From Rhodopseudomonas telluris (GTDB taxonomy: Bacteria; Pseudomonadota; Alphaproteobacteria; Rhizobiales; Xanthobacteraceae): a stretch of 64,000 nucleotides of DNA. Shown here in pieces: positions 26,831 through 35,266 of the stretch. Each line of letters starts with the position of its first letter. Within the stretch, counting starts at the first letter, position 1. A program made the position numbers and the translations under genes. Location of the stretch: contig NZ_JBHLWM010000008.1 in assembly GCF_042432815.1 (NCBI RefSeq), positions 62,001-126,000 of the forward strand. The letters run 5' to 3'. The notes beneath the pieces were generated by a model that saw nothing but the letters and a program-made list of their open reading frames with translations, did not search any database and was not told the DNA's origin.

Positions 26831-27964
26831 TCAGCTCGCCGGCACACCGCGGATTCGCAGGGGAAGCAACCCGCGTACGGCCCGTCCGAGGCGAATGCCC
26901 GGCAACTCGACAAAGCTGTAGCAAATGTAGGCCAGCGTCAGCGCCGCCATCGTGCTGGCCGAGAAGATCAGCAAGGCGACCGCCGGCCGCGGCATGCCCA
27001 CTGTGTCAATCAGCCAGACCAGGAATTCCGGATGATTCCAAACCGGCGTGATCGTCAGGAAATGAAACAGATAGTAGCTGAACGATAATTTGCCGAGCCA
27101 GTGCGCGATCGGTTGGTCGAGCACGTTGAGCAGCGACGCGCGCGGACCGTAGGCGACAAGATAGATCATCCCCCAGGCGCTCAGCGAATTGACCAGAAAT
27201 CGCCAGGTCGATGCGGGCCCCAGCATCGGACGCGCGGTGAAGAACAAGATGATGCAGATCGCAACCGCGATATTGGCCTGCATCGGCGACAGCCGCGATG
27301 CCAGGCGGCCAGACGAAGCCGCGCAGAAGCAGCCGAATGTGAAGGCATAGAACAATTGCAACGGCGGGTCGCCGAGCACCTTATGGATCGACGGATCGAA
27401 CGACATCACAACAAGGCCCAGCGAGATCGCGATCGCCGCCATCAGCGCGAGCCGCGTGCCCCGCAACAGCAGCAGATACATCACATAGATCACCGGAATG
27501 GCCAGCAGTTCGAGCTGCAGCGACCACATCACGCCGTTGAGTGATGTACTGATCAGCGCCATGTTCTTGAGGATGGTCAAAGCCGCGGGCGCTGCGCCGA
27601 ACAGCGCCAACGCGGTAGCGAACGATCCGATCGCAAAGATGATCGCGGGATACAGCCGGAATAGGCGCGCAATCACGAACTCGGCCGCCTGCGCAGGAGA
27701 GGGGCTTGCCTCGCGCAGCAGGGAGCGCGTCAGGACGAATCCGCTGAGCACAAAAAAGAAGATCACGGCCTGCAGGCCATCGACCGCGTGCACGATCGTC
27801 GCATAGAGCAGACGACTTCCGGTGCCGAATTCGATGCCCGGGTGCGTCAGCAATTCGGTTGTCGGTCCGGTTGGGGCCTGCACCACATGCGATGCCGCGA
27901 CCAAAAGGGCGGCGATGCCGCGCATCGATTCGAGGCGCGGAATGAAAGTCTGGGTTCGGTTCAT
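26831..27964 (-). CDS. Acyltransferase 3 family membrane protein
   Basis: The product has 377 residues from the ATG at 27964. It has about ten transmembrane helices and the family signature near the N-terminus (RLESMRGIAALLVAASHV), followed by VIFFFVLSGFVLTRSLL. Such proteins O-acylate sugars of surface polysaccharides, glucans or Nod factors. The longest reading adds 52 residues rich in Arg without a hydrophobic segment, so I reject it. No glycan genes lie nearby to hint at the acceptor. Confidence 0.88.
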   Translation of the reverse strand: MNRTQTFIPRLESMRGIAALLVAASHVVQAPTGPTTELLTHPGIEFGTGSRLLYATIVHAVDGLQAVIFFFVLSGFVLTRSLLREASPSPAQAAEFVIARLFRLYPAIIFAIGSFATALALFGAAPAALTILKNMALISTSLNGVMWSLQLELLAIPVIYVMYLLLLRGTRLALMAAIAISLGLVVMSFDPSIHKVLGDPPLQLFYAFTFGCFCAASSGRLASRLSPMQANIAVAICIILFFTARPMLGPASTWRFLVNSLSAWGMIYLVAYGPRASLLNVLDQPIAHWLGKLSFSYYLFHFLTITPVWNHPEFLVWLIDTVGMPRPAVALLIFSASTMAALTLAYICYSFVELPGIRLGRAVRGLLPLRIRGVPAS

Positions 27965-28254
27965 TCGGAGATGCGTTCGCTGATCTGAAAGTGACGTTAG
28001 AAGCCGGTGAGAGGGCCGTAAAGGGGCTCTGGCTGCGACCGGCTCTGCGGCGGTGTGGCCTGATTGACGGTAATTTGGTCCGCCGCGCGCCCGGCGCGTT
28101 GATTTCAGGATAATTCGCATCGACCGATTGTGCGCGGTGGGTTAGGGGGCGGCCAACCACCGGAGGAACTTACGCTTTTCCTTCGGCGCGCGCGGGTGCA
28201 TCACTGTCGTCAGAAGCATCGTCCTGTTTGAGCCAGCTCTGACGCACGCGGCTT

Positions 28255-28414
28255 AGCCAAGGACCGTCGCCTTCGCAATGCGCGCCTCTAAGCTCGGTCC
28301 CTCAGTCGAGCCCGAAGCCCTCTTTGCGAACCCACTAGCCAGCGCCGAGACCTCCCCCGGTCGGCGTGGCTCCAGCCCCGGGGCTTCCCCGCCCAGCCCC
28401 GGGGCTTCTTCTTT
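28255..28414 (+). ncRNA. Candidate plus-strand small RNA
   Basis: This lies in the 591-bp gap 27965-28555 and contains no convincing protein gene. Plus-strand folds: CTTCGCAA/TTGCGAA closing a CTCG/CGAG hairpin (about 28270-28330), a GCCAGCGCCGA/TCGGCGTGGC hairpin (28338-28370), then a 12-bp terminator stem with a T-rich tail. No plus-strand gene lies upstream, so the terminator would serve its own transcript. The left boundary is a guess. Resemblance to 6S RNA is too weak to name it. The rest of the gap (27965-28254 and 28415-28555) shows nothing definite except a Shine-Dalgarno at its right end. Confidence 0.4.
28374..28414 (+). terminator. Strong Rho-independent terminator
   Basis: The 12-nt self-complementary sequence AGCCCCGGGGCT occurs twice (28374-28385 and 28395-28406). 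The two copies pair perfectly around a 9-nt loop, followed by TCTTCTTT at 28407-28414. Only the plus-strand side has the T-rich tail. Confidence 0.75.
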
Positions 28415-28555
28415 GCGGCATCCCGCCGTCTTCCATTCGTGATTGTGTCTTGACCCGGTTGCGTTCTGCTCCGTCCTCTGATCTTTTAATGCAAATAATT
28501 CGCATGTGCATCTAGGGTGCCGTGTTGGGCTGTGTGGCAAGAGTGGAGGGCGGGA

Positions 28556-29554
28556 GTGGTGGAAATCGAGCATGTCTCATCGCGGCCGGGTTCGGCGGGA
28601 ACCCGGATTTCTCCTCTGCTGTCGGCGGCTCTGCTGTCGCTCGGCGTGTTTGGTGACGCCTTGCCGGCTTTTGCGGAGGAGGAGCGGATTTCCCGACCCG
28701 GCGCCCGCCCGTTTCAGGGGCCACCCCTAAACCCAATAGGCACCGCGGCGCCGGTGCATGCCGAAGGTGCCGATACCGAGCACATCTTCGGTTTCACCAT
28801 GGGGTCCGATATCGGCCGGGTCGGCGAAATCGAGCTGGAAATGGAGAATGTCGCCGCGTTCGGCAAGCGCGACGGCCGCTACGGGACGCTCGCGACGCTC
28901 AACCAGGTCAAGTACACGGTGTCCGATCGTTTCCGCATTGCGCCTGGTTTCGCGCTCGGCGCGCAACGGATCGATGGCGTCGCCGGCTTCGACGATCGTC
29001 ACCATGTCAGTTTCAATGGAGCCACGCTGGAGTTTCGCGCAAAGCTGATAGAACGGGCGACGGCGCCCTTCGGATTGACGCTGCATGCGCAGCCGGGGTG
29101 GAACCGCGTCGACGACGGCAGCGGCCTTCGCGTCGAGCAATACGGCGCCGAGTTTGCGGCGCTGTTCGACAAGGAACTGGTCGAGGATCGCTGGTTCGCC
29201 GCGTTCAACATTTGGTACGGGACCGGCACCACCCGCACGCATGCGACGGGGATCACCGCGCATGACTCAGAATTCGCACTGCACGGCGCGGTGTCTTATC
29301 AGGTGAAGCCCGGCCTCCTTGTCGGAGTTGGGACACGCTATCTTCGCAGCTATGATGGTGGCGGGCTCGATCGACTCGTCGGAGAGGCGGTCTATGTCGG
29401 GCCGACGTTCTCCTACAGCCTCACCAGCACGCTCGGACTATCCGGCACCTGGCAGTTCCAGGTTGTGGGCCGTGCGGTCGGCGACAGTCGATGGCTGGAC
29501 CTCGACAATCACGAGCGCCAGCAGGCGATGCTACGGATCAACGCACATTTCTGA
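28556..29554 (+). CDS. Predicted outer-membrane beta-barrel protein
   Basis: The start is the GTG at 28556, supported by GGAGGG five bases upstream; the longer reading from 28517 lacks this. The product has about 332 residues. A hydrophobic leader (PLLSAALLSLGVFGDALPAFA) is followed by repeated amphipathic beta strands and a C-terminal Phe (RINAHF), typical of barrel proteins. I do not recognise a specific family. It stands alone between the candidate small RNA and a membrane protein gene. Confidence 0.7.
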   Translation: MVEIEHVSSRPGSAGTRISPLLSAALLSLGVFGDALPAFAEEERISRPGARPFQGPPLNPIGTAAPVHAEGADTEHIFGFTMGSDIGRVGEIELEMENVAAFGKRDGRYGTLATLNQVKYTVSDRFRIAPGFALGAQRIDGVAGFDDRHHVSFNGATLEFRAKLIERATAPFGLTLHAQPGWNRVDDGSGLRVEQYGAEFAALFDKELVEDRWFAAFNIWYGTGTTRTHATGITAHDSEFALHGAVSYQVKPGLLVGVGTRYLRSYDGGGLDRLVGEAVYVGPTFSYSLTSTLGLSGTWQFQVVGRAVGDSRWLDLDNHERQQAMLRINAHF

Positions 29555-29677
29555 GCGGCGTGACGTGGCGAAGCGACGTTCGCCGCGTCACCACAATCTC
29601 GTCCGAATTCACAACTAATCGTGGTCGAAGTACGAACCCGCGGGGGCGTGTCGTGCGCAATTGTCGCATCATCGGAT

Positions 29678-31054
29678 ATGCCCATGCCCCTTGCCGCCGA
29701 ACCGGCTGTTACCCCACCATCGTCCGCTCCAACCGACAACGCCGGCAGGCTGGTTCCCACCTCGCTATTGTTGTCGCGTGGTGTCGACCGCCTCGAGGTG
29801 ATGCTCAAGCTCACCACCGCGATCCTCGCGCTGGGCGCCGGCGTCTATACCTATCTGGGCGTGCGCGAACTGCTTAACGGCAGTCCCACCACGGTGTTCT
29901 TCGCGGCGCTGATCTACTCCGTCGCCGTCTCGGTCGGCATTTACGCATTCTGGGTCTTCCTGATGCAGTTCATGCCGCACGTCGTGGACCGCACCGGACG
30001 GGCGCTGATGTTCGGCTGCATGATCTTCGGCTCACTGATGATCGTGGCGATGTCGTCCTGGCTCAACGCGTCGGCTCTGGCTGGGGCCGCTGCCATCCGG
30101 CAGCACCTCTCCATCACGGTGCAGGACTACACACGCGATCTCGATGCGGCGAACAGCAACGCGATCGCTGCGCAGGGCCTGCTGCCGGATATTCAGATCG
30201 CCGCATCACGTTTCGCCAAGCTGGCTGATGCCGAGCGCGCCGGCTCGCTGACCGGCACCTCGGGCTCCGGCACGGTGGTGCAACTGCTCACCCAGATGTC
30301 GGCTCAGCTCGACAGTCTCGGCAAGGAAGTCGAAGCCTCCGGCAAGCGCGTCGCTGCGCTGTTCGAGGAGGGCGGCAAGCACCTCGCCAAGATGCGCGAA
30401 CTGGTGTCGGACCGTGGCCCGATCAGCGAGCGCAGCGATGGGTTCGCCACCGAGTCGCTGGCGCTGATGGGCGTGATCGCCAATCTGCAGCAGACATCGG
30501 TCGCGCCAGCGGTGAAGCGCGCCGCGACGTCGTTGTCGTCGACCTTCATCGCGCCGTCTGCCGGCGGCCGTAGCGTCGATGTCGCAGAGCGGCAGACTGC
30601 GGTGGTCGGCAAGGTTGAGAGTGCGATCGCCGCGCAGGCGGCGTCGCTCGCTGGGGCTGCCGACAAGATCCTCGACATGCCACGGATCGAGCCGGGCCGT
30701 TTCCAGGCCATGTCGCCTGCCGAAGCCGTGCTGCGTTACGCCGGCGATTTCATTCCGAGTTGGGCGGGCGCGATCTCGATCGATCTGATGCCCGCAGTGC
30801 TGGTGCTGATCCTGTGTGTCGTGCACGCCGCCATCCGGCGCGAGGGGCTTCCCGTGGCAAGCGCCTCGGCGATGACCGCAGCCGAGATGATGGCGGCGTT
30901 GAAGATGGCGCGCGAGGTCGAACAGGCGAGCCGGGCCGTGCAGACGCCCGTTGAGCCCGACAGGCGCGTGCCCGCCGACTCGCCCGCAGAGCCTGCGGTC
31001 GCTGCCGCCGACGAGAACGTGACCGCGCTGTCCTCCGCACGTCACGGCAAGTAA
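29678..31054 (+). CDS. Membrane protein of unknown function with long periplasmic or coiled segment
   Basis: Three transmembrane helices lie near the N-terminus (about residues 40-62, 72-98 and 108-140). A long soluble, Ala/Gln-rich, probably coiled segment follows (Q, S, K and A repeats such as AQLDSLGKEVEASGKRVAAL), then one more helix (LMPAVLVLILCVVH). The tail is polar. I start at ATG 29678; the reading from 29621 is also open and starts GTG. It is followed 14 bp later by the ClpP-fold gene, so they are probably co-expressed. I do not recognise the family. Confidence 0.7.
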   Translation: MPMPLAAEPAVTPPSSAPTDNAGRLVPTSLLLSRGVDRLEVMLKLTTAILALGAGVYTYLGVRELLNGSPTTVFFAALIYSVAVSVGIYAFWVFLMQFMPHVVDRTGRALMFGCMIFGSLMIVAMSSWLNASALAGAAAIRQHLSITVQDYTRDLDAANSNAIAAQGLLPDIQIAASRFAKLADAERAGSLTGTSGSGTVVQLLTQMSAQLDSLGKEVEASGKRVAALFEEGGKHLAKMRELVSDRGPISERSDGFATESLALMGVIANLQQTSVAPAVKRAATSLSSTFIAPSAGGRSVDVAERQTAVVGKVESAIAAQAASLAGAADKILDMPRIEPGRFQAMSPAEAVLRYAGDFIPSWAGAISIDLMPAVLVLILCVVHAAIRREGLPVASASAMTAAEMMAALKMAREVEQASRAVQTPVEPDRRVPADSPAEPAVAAADENVTALSSARHGK

Positions 31055-31068
31055 GCGTCGGCGGCTCG

Positions 31069-31884
31069 ATGACCGGCCTGACGCAGCGTTTTCATCAGTG
31101 GATGTCCGGAAACCCGGATGACACCGTGCTACGCTTGGTGTTTCGCGGTCTCGTGGCGGCGTCCGTCGGTGCGCTCGGCTTTGATCTCGCCACTGCCAAT
31201 GGCTGGATCGCGCCAGGGGAGAACGACGCTGCGCCGGCAGTCCAGCGCGAGGCTCCGGGGGGCTTGCCATCGTTGCCGGCGATCCTGTCGCCGTGGCTGC
31301 CCGGACGGGATCGTCTGTCGCCGCTGCCGCAGCCTGACGGTGCGCTGGGCAAGCCGATGACGTTCGATCTGGTGGGCGGCAACAGGCTGGTCGCGTCCGG
31401 CACGATCACCCCGGGCACGGCCGGGGCCTTCGCCGCAGCGATCGAGCGGCATGGCGAGTACATCAAGACGGTCGTGCTGAACTCGCCCGGCGGTTCGGTT
31501 AGCGACGCATTGGTGATGGGCCGGCTCATTCGCGAGCGCAAACTCGCGACCGTGGTCGATGCGGGGAAATATTGCGCGTCCTCCTGTCCGCTGGTGTTCT
31601 TCGGAGGGGTGGAGCGCCGCGCCGGCGAAAAAGCGGCGATCGGGGTCCATCAGGTGTTCGCCGCAAAGTCCGCCGAGACTGCGCCGGCGCCGCTCGACGG
31701 GATGAGTGACGCGCAGCGGATCTCGGCGAAGTGCCAGCGTTATCTCGGTGAGATGGGGATCGATCTGCAGGTCTGGATCCACGCGATGGAAACCCCGAAG
31801 GATCGGTTGTTCGTCTTCAAGCCCGACGAGCTGGCCAAGTTCAACATCGTCCCCGCGCAACCCTCGGTCGTCTCGAAGCCCTGA
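31069..31884 (+). CDS. Membrane-anchored ClpP/crotonase-fold protein (COG3904-like)
   Basis: The product has 271 residues. One N-terminal hydrophobic segment (around 22-42) is followed by a ClpP-like fold: VVLNSPGGSVSDALVMG (oxyanion and strand) and AGKYCASSCPLVFFGG, where the nucleophile Ser would lie. Two Cys flank that site and could form a disulfide in the periplasm. Protease activity is predicted only from the family. It follows the unknown membrane protein by 14 bp. Confidence 0.75.
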   Translation: MTGLTQRFHQWMSGNPDDTVLRLVFRGLVAASVGALGFDLATANGWIAPGENDAAPAVQREAPGGLPSLPAILSPWLPGRDRLSPLPQPDGALGKPMTFDLVGGNRLVASGTITPGTAGAFAAAIERHGEYIKTVVLNSPGGSVSDALVMGRLIRERKLATVVDAGKYCASSCPLVFFGGVERRAGEKAAIGVHQVFAAKSAETAPAPLDGMSDAQRISAKCQRYLGEMGIDLQVWIHAMETPKDRLFVFKPDELAKFNIVPAQPSVVSKP

Positions 31885-31904
31885 CCTCGGGCAACCCCGA
31901 GGTC
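31883..31904 (+). terminator. Hairpin at the end of the ClpP-fold gene
   Basis: GACCTCGGG-CAAC-CCCGAGGTC is a perfect 9-bp stem that overlaps the stop codon. It lacks a T-run (TGATCCCC follows), so it may be a stabilising hairpin or a Rho-assisted end. Confidence 0.5.
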
Positions 31905-32041
31905 TGATCCCCGCATTCGGCCCTGATCGGGCGTCGCCGTACACTTCGGGCAGTGTTTTCGCGCCTTGATTGTCCGGTTCCAGAAACCTTTCAAATTATG
32001 GGCGGTTATGGAGCAACGGTAATCTTGCGAACGGAGACGAT

Positions 32042-32473
32042 ATGAAGAAGACAGCTTTGGTTCTAGGTGCCGCAGCTTCCCTTGCGGTGGTGACGGCCTC
32101 CGCGCCGGCGCACGCCCAGCGTGGCTGGGGGCCCGCGGCATTTGTCGGCGGTATCGCGGCTGGCGCATTGATCGCGGGCGCGGCATCCGGCGGCTACGGA
32201 TATGGCTGGGGCCCGGGTTACGGCTATTACGGCGGCGGTCCGTACTACGGTTATGGTCCGAGCTATGCCGGTTATTACGGCGGTCCCGGTTATTACGGTG
32301 GCTGGGGCTACGCTGGCCCGCGTTATTACGCCCGTCCGCGGGCCGTGTATTACGGCGGCTATCGCCCCTATGGCGGCTATCGGTCGTCCTACGGCTACTA
32401 TCGTGGGCCGGTGATCCGGGCCGGATATGGCGGCCCGCGGTTCGGCTATGGCCATTACCATCGCCACTGGTAA
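32042..32473 (+). CDS. Secreted Gly/Tyr-rich repeat protein
   Basis: The product has 143 residues from ATG 32042, with GGAG upstream. The signal peptide runs MKKTALVLGAAASLAVV to about AHAQ. The mature protein is nearly all Gly, Tyr, Pro and Arg in short repeats such as YYGG, GYGY, GGPYYG. No catalytic motif is visible. Similar small Gly/Tyr-rich exported proteins are common in this bacterial group and lack a known function. It is a lone gene closed by a clear terminator. Confidence 0.8.
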   Translation: MKKTALVLGAAASLAVVTASAPAHAQRGWGPAAFVGGIAAGALIAGAASGGYGYGWGPGYGYYGGGPYYGYGPSYAGYYGGPGYYGGWGYAGPRYYARPRAVYYGGYRPYGGYRSSYGYYRGPVIRAGYGGPRFGYGHYHRHW

Positions 32474-32504
32474 GCAGAACTAGGCCGTTTTGGCCAGAGT
32501 TGGA

Positions 32505-32538
32505 GGCGGTGACGCTCGGCGTCGCCGCCTTTCTCTTT
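32505..32538 (+). terminator. Rho-independent terminator after the Gly/Tyr-rich gene
   Basis: GGCGGTGACG (32505-32514), CTCGG loop, CGTCGCCGCC (32520-32529), then TTTCTCTTT. The 10-bp stem has one G-T pair. Its end reaches the stop codon of the convergent histidine kinase gene. Confidence 0.8.
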
Positions 32539-34660
32539 ACTCCGCGGCGGTCGGCCTGCCGGTTTGCAGCGCGTGAACCAGCGCCTTGCGCAACGTGTCG
32601 AGCGTGTACGGTTTCTGAAGCAGCGGAAAGCCTTCGGCGAGCGCCGAGGCGCTACGATCGCTATAGCCGGAGGCGAGCACGACAGGTGTTTCCGGATGAT
32701 GGTCCCGGATGAGACGGGCGAGTTCCAATCCGCTCATGCCCGGCATCACGATGTCGCTGAACACCAAAGCGATATCACGCCGCCTGTTCAGCAGATCGAG
32801 CGCCTCCTCGGCAGATGCCGCTCTGACGACCGAAAAGCCGCATTGCTCTGCGTAGTCGGTGGCGACCGCTGCGACGTCGGGGTGGTCCTCGACCAGTAAC
32901 AGAGTTGCGTTTCTGTCAGCCTGTGCCGGCACCATGTCGGCATCCGCTGCTTCGTCGGCTGGCATCTCTGTGAAGCGCGGCAGGAACAAGTCGAAGCGGG
33001 TGCCGCGGCCGATTTCGCTTTCGACCGTGATAGCGCCGTTGGATTGCTGCACGAAGCCGTAGATTTGACTGAGCCCCAGACCGGTGCCGCGGTCGACCGG
33101 CTTGGTGGTGAAGAACGGCTCGAAGATTCGTTCGCGAATTTCTTCGGGAATGCCGACGCCAGTGTCGGCGAAGCCGAGGATGGCGTAGTCACCGGTGAGC
33201 TTGCGCGGTCCGAAATTCTTCAGCGTCTCGGTCCGGATCGAGACCGTGATGCGGCCGCCGTCCGGCATCGCGTCGCGTGCGTTCAAGGCCAGATTGAGAA
33301 GCGCAATCTCGAACTCATTGGGGTCGATCTGAACGACGATCCGCTCTGTCGGGGGCTCGATGTCGATCGTAATGTCGCTGCGTACCGACTGGCGCAGCAC
33401 GTCGGCGAATTTTTCCACGCCATCGCCGAGGTCGACAAGCTTGGCCGCGACGTTGTGACGCCGCGAGAACGACAGCAATTGTCGCGTCAGGCCGGCGCCT
33501 TTTGCGACTGCGGAATCGATCATGTCCAGCGTGCGGCGATCCTGCAGGTCGGTGTGGCGCCGCCGCAATTTCTGCACCGAGCCGCCCACGACCATCAGCA
33601 GGTTGTTGAAGTCGTGTGCGACCCCTCCGGTCAGTCGGCCGAGCGATTCCAGCCGCTGCGACTGCTTGAGCGCATTCTCGGCGATCGCGCGGCGGCCCGC
33701 CTCTTCGTATAGTCGCCGAGTTCGAGCAAGCGCCAGCAGGACGATCGCGATCAGCGCTGCGGTTGCGGGCAGGCCGACCAGCAGGTAAGCGCCGAGTTGC
33801 GATAGCCACATGCTGCGGATCGCTCTCGTCTCCAGGCCGGCATAGACGTAGATCGGAAGCTTCGGCAGTTTGCGGTAGGCGACACGGCGTTCGATCCCGT
33901 CGAGCGAGGACACCTGAGTGATCGTGCCTTCCGTGCTGCCGGCGATCATCGCGCGCCCGATCAGACCGTCGGTCTTCACCGAGGCGTCGCTGGTCTCGAT
34001 CTCGGGATAGCGTGCCAGGATGGCCCCGTCTTCTCGCACCAGCGCCGCATAGCTGCCGCTGTCGCGGCCGAGCTTGGCGTAGAAGCCCTCGAAATAATCC
34101 GGAAGAACCGACGATTCGATCACGCCGGCGAAACTGCCATCGCGGGCATTGCGGCGAACACTGACGCTGAAGAACGGAGCGCCCCCAAACGGGGGGCGGG
34201 GCTGCAGCGTGCGGCCGACGAACAGTGCGATATCCCGCCCCACGTGGGCCTGGAAGTAATCGCGATCCGAGAAGTCGCCGGGCGGCGAGGGGTACAACAT
34301 GCTGTTGGCCAGCGTCTGCCCGTTTTTGTCGAAGATCCACATCGACTTGATCTGTTCGGAGTCTTCGGACAGTCGCTTCAACCTGTCGTGAAGAACAGCC
34401 TCATTCGCGCGGATCTGATCGTCCGACATGTCCCGAATGATCTCGGAGGTTTCGGCGATCGAGCGCTCGACCGATTCGAAGATCTTCAGTGCGTGTTCGG
34501 TGACGATGTCGCGCGTCTTGTCGATCTGCCGCTCAGCGCTGTCTTCGTTCGAGCGGTAGGCGAGCCAGCCTGCGTAGCTGAACAGCGCGGCCGGCAGGAT
34601 GATCGACGCGACCAGGATCGCCCGCAGCAGCTGGAGCGAATCGCGTTGGGCGCTCAGCAT
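32537..34660 (-). CDS. Hybrid histidine kinase with extracytoplasmic sensor and C-terminal receiver
   Basis: The ATG at 34660 gives about 707 residues; a TTG at 34699 is possible. A first transmembrane segment (LRAILVASIILPAALFSYAG) and a second (LGAYLLVGLPATAALIAIVLL) enclose a ~240-residue dCache-like sensor (FDKNGQTLAN, DRDYFQAH). Then HisKA with H349 (GGVAHDFNNLL), HATPase_c (GFADTGVGIPEE, GTGLGLSQIYG) and a receiver with D636 (VFSDIVMPG). It has no adjacent response regulator gene, so it signals to an unlinked partner. Ligand unknown. It is divergent from the cytochrome c gene. Confidence 0.92.
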   Translation of the reverse strand: MLSAQRDSLQLLRAILVASIILPAALFSYAGWLAYRSNEDSAERQIDKTRDIVTEHALKIFESVERSIAETSEIIRDMSDDQIRANEAVLHDRLKRLSEDSEQIKSMWIFDKNGQTLANSMLYPSPPGDFSDRDYFQAHVGRDIALFVGRTLQPRPPFGGAPFFSVSVRRNARDGSFAGVIESSVLPDYFEGFYAKLGRDSGSYAALVREDGAILARYPEIETSDASVKTDGLIGRAMIAGSTEGTITQVSSLDGIERRVAYRKLPKLPIYVYAGLETRAIRSMWLSQLGAYLLVGLPATAALIAIVLLALARTRRLYEEAGRRAIAENALKQSQRLESLGRLTGGVAHDFNNLLMVVGGSVQKLRRRHTDLQDRRTLDMIDSAVAKGAGLTRQLLSFSRRHNVAAKLVDLGDGVEKFADVLRQSVRSDITIDIEPPTERIVVQIDPNEFEIALLNLALNARDAMPDGGRITVSIRTETLKNFGPRKLTGDYAILGFADTGVGIPEEIRERIFEPFFTTKPVDRGTGLGLSQIYGFVQQSNGAITVESEIGRGTRFDLFLPRFTEMPADEAADADMVPAQADRNATLLLVEDHPDVAAVATDYAEQCGFSVVRAASAEEALDLLNRRRDIALVFSDIVMPGMSGLELARLIRDHHPETPVVLASGYSDRSASALAEGFPLLQKPYTLDTLRKALVHALQTGRPTAAE

Positions 34661-34867
34661 TTGAGAGAATGGTTGGAGGTCGCCGCCATCGAGTTGCAAT
34701 TAAGCATTTTTTCTTCGCGCGGGAAACAATTTGCGAGTGGTTGGCGGGAGCGCGGTATTTCCGGACAAGGGTCTAACTATCGATCATGGAACCGGTACAG
34801 TAAACAAATCTGGTTCACCGCTTTGCGGCACGAGCCACGGATCGACAAGCGGTACAAGAGGATGGAA

Positions 34868-35176
34868 ATGCGCTCATTCTTTTTAAGTCTGACGCTTCTC
34901 GCCGGCGCTCACTGCGCTTCGTTTGCTGCGGACGCGGTCAACGGCGAGACATTGGCGAAGCGCTGGTGCGCGGGCTGTCACCTGGTGTCCGAAGATCAGC
35001 GGAAGGGAACCGACTTGGTGCCGTCATTCGCATCGATCGCGGCGCGCCCCGATTTCGACGAGGACCGGCTGGCCGTATTTCTGCTCGAGCCGCATCCCAA
35101 GATGGAGAGCATGGCCCTCAGCCGGATCGAGACGCGGAATATCGCGGCCTATATCGCCGAGCTCAAGCGCCGCTGA
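34868..35176 (+). CDS. Small periplasmic c-type cytochrome
   Basis: The product has 102 residues. Signal peptide (RSFFLSLTLLAGAHCASFA) then WCAGCH with heme attachment C34, C37, H38. A Met in PHPKMESMALS is the likely sixth iron ligand. AGAGGA supports the ATG at 34868; the ATG at 34862 has no spacing for it. The nearest neighbours are a divergent histidine kinase and an acyl-CoA dehydrogenase, neither an obvious partner. It may carry electrons to an unlinked reductase. Confidence 0.85.
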   Translation: MRSFFLSLTLLAGAHCASFAADAVNGETLAKRWCAGCHLVSEDQRKGTDLVPSFASIAARPDFDEDRLAVFLLEPHPKMESMALSRIETRNIAAYIAELKRR

Positions 35177-35266
35177 CCGGCCCCCTGCGCGCGGTCAGCG
35201 CCTCGACGCAAGTGAGATTGGCGCTTTCCCGGCATCCTCGCCCTACGCGAGCTGCCGGGTGCCACC

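Noticed and set aside
28255..28370. 6S RNA identity for the candidate small RNA
   Set aside because: A CTCGGTCC...CGAG hairpin resembles part of 6S, but I cannot form the long closing stem and central bubble.
28253..28573. 106-codon minus-strand ORF in the small-RNA gap
   Set aside because: Low-complexity composition, no Shine-Dalgarno, and the signal is better explained by hairpins and a plus-strand terminator.
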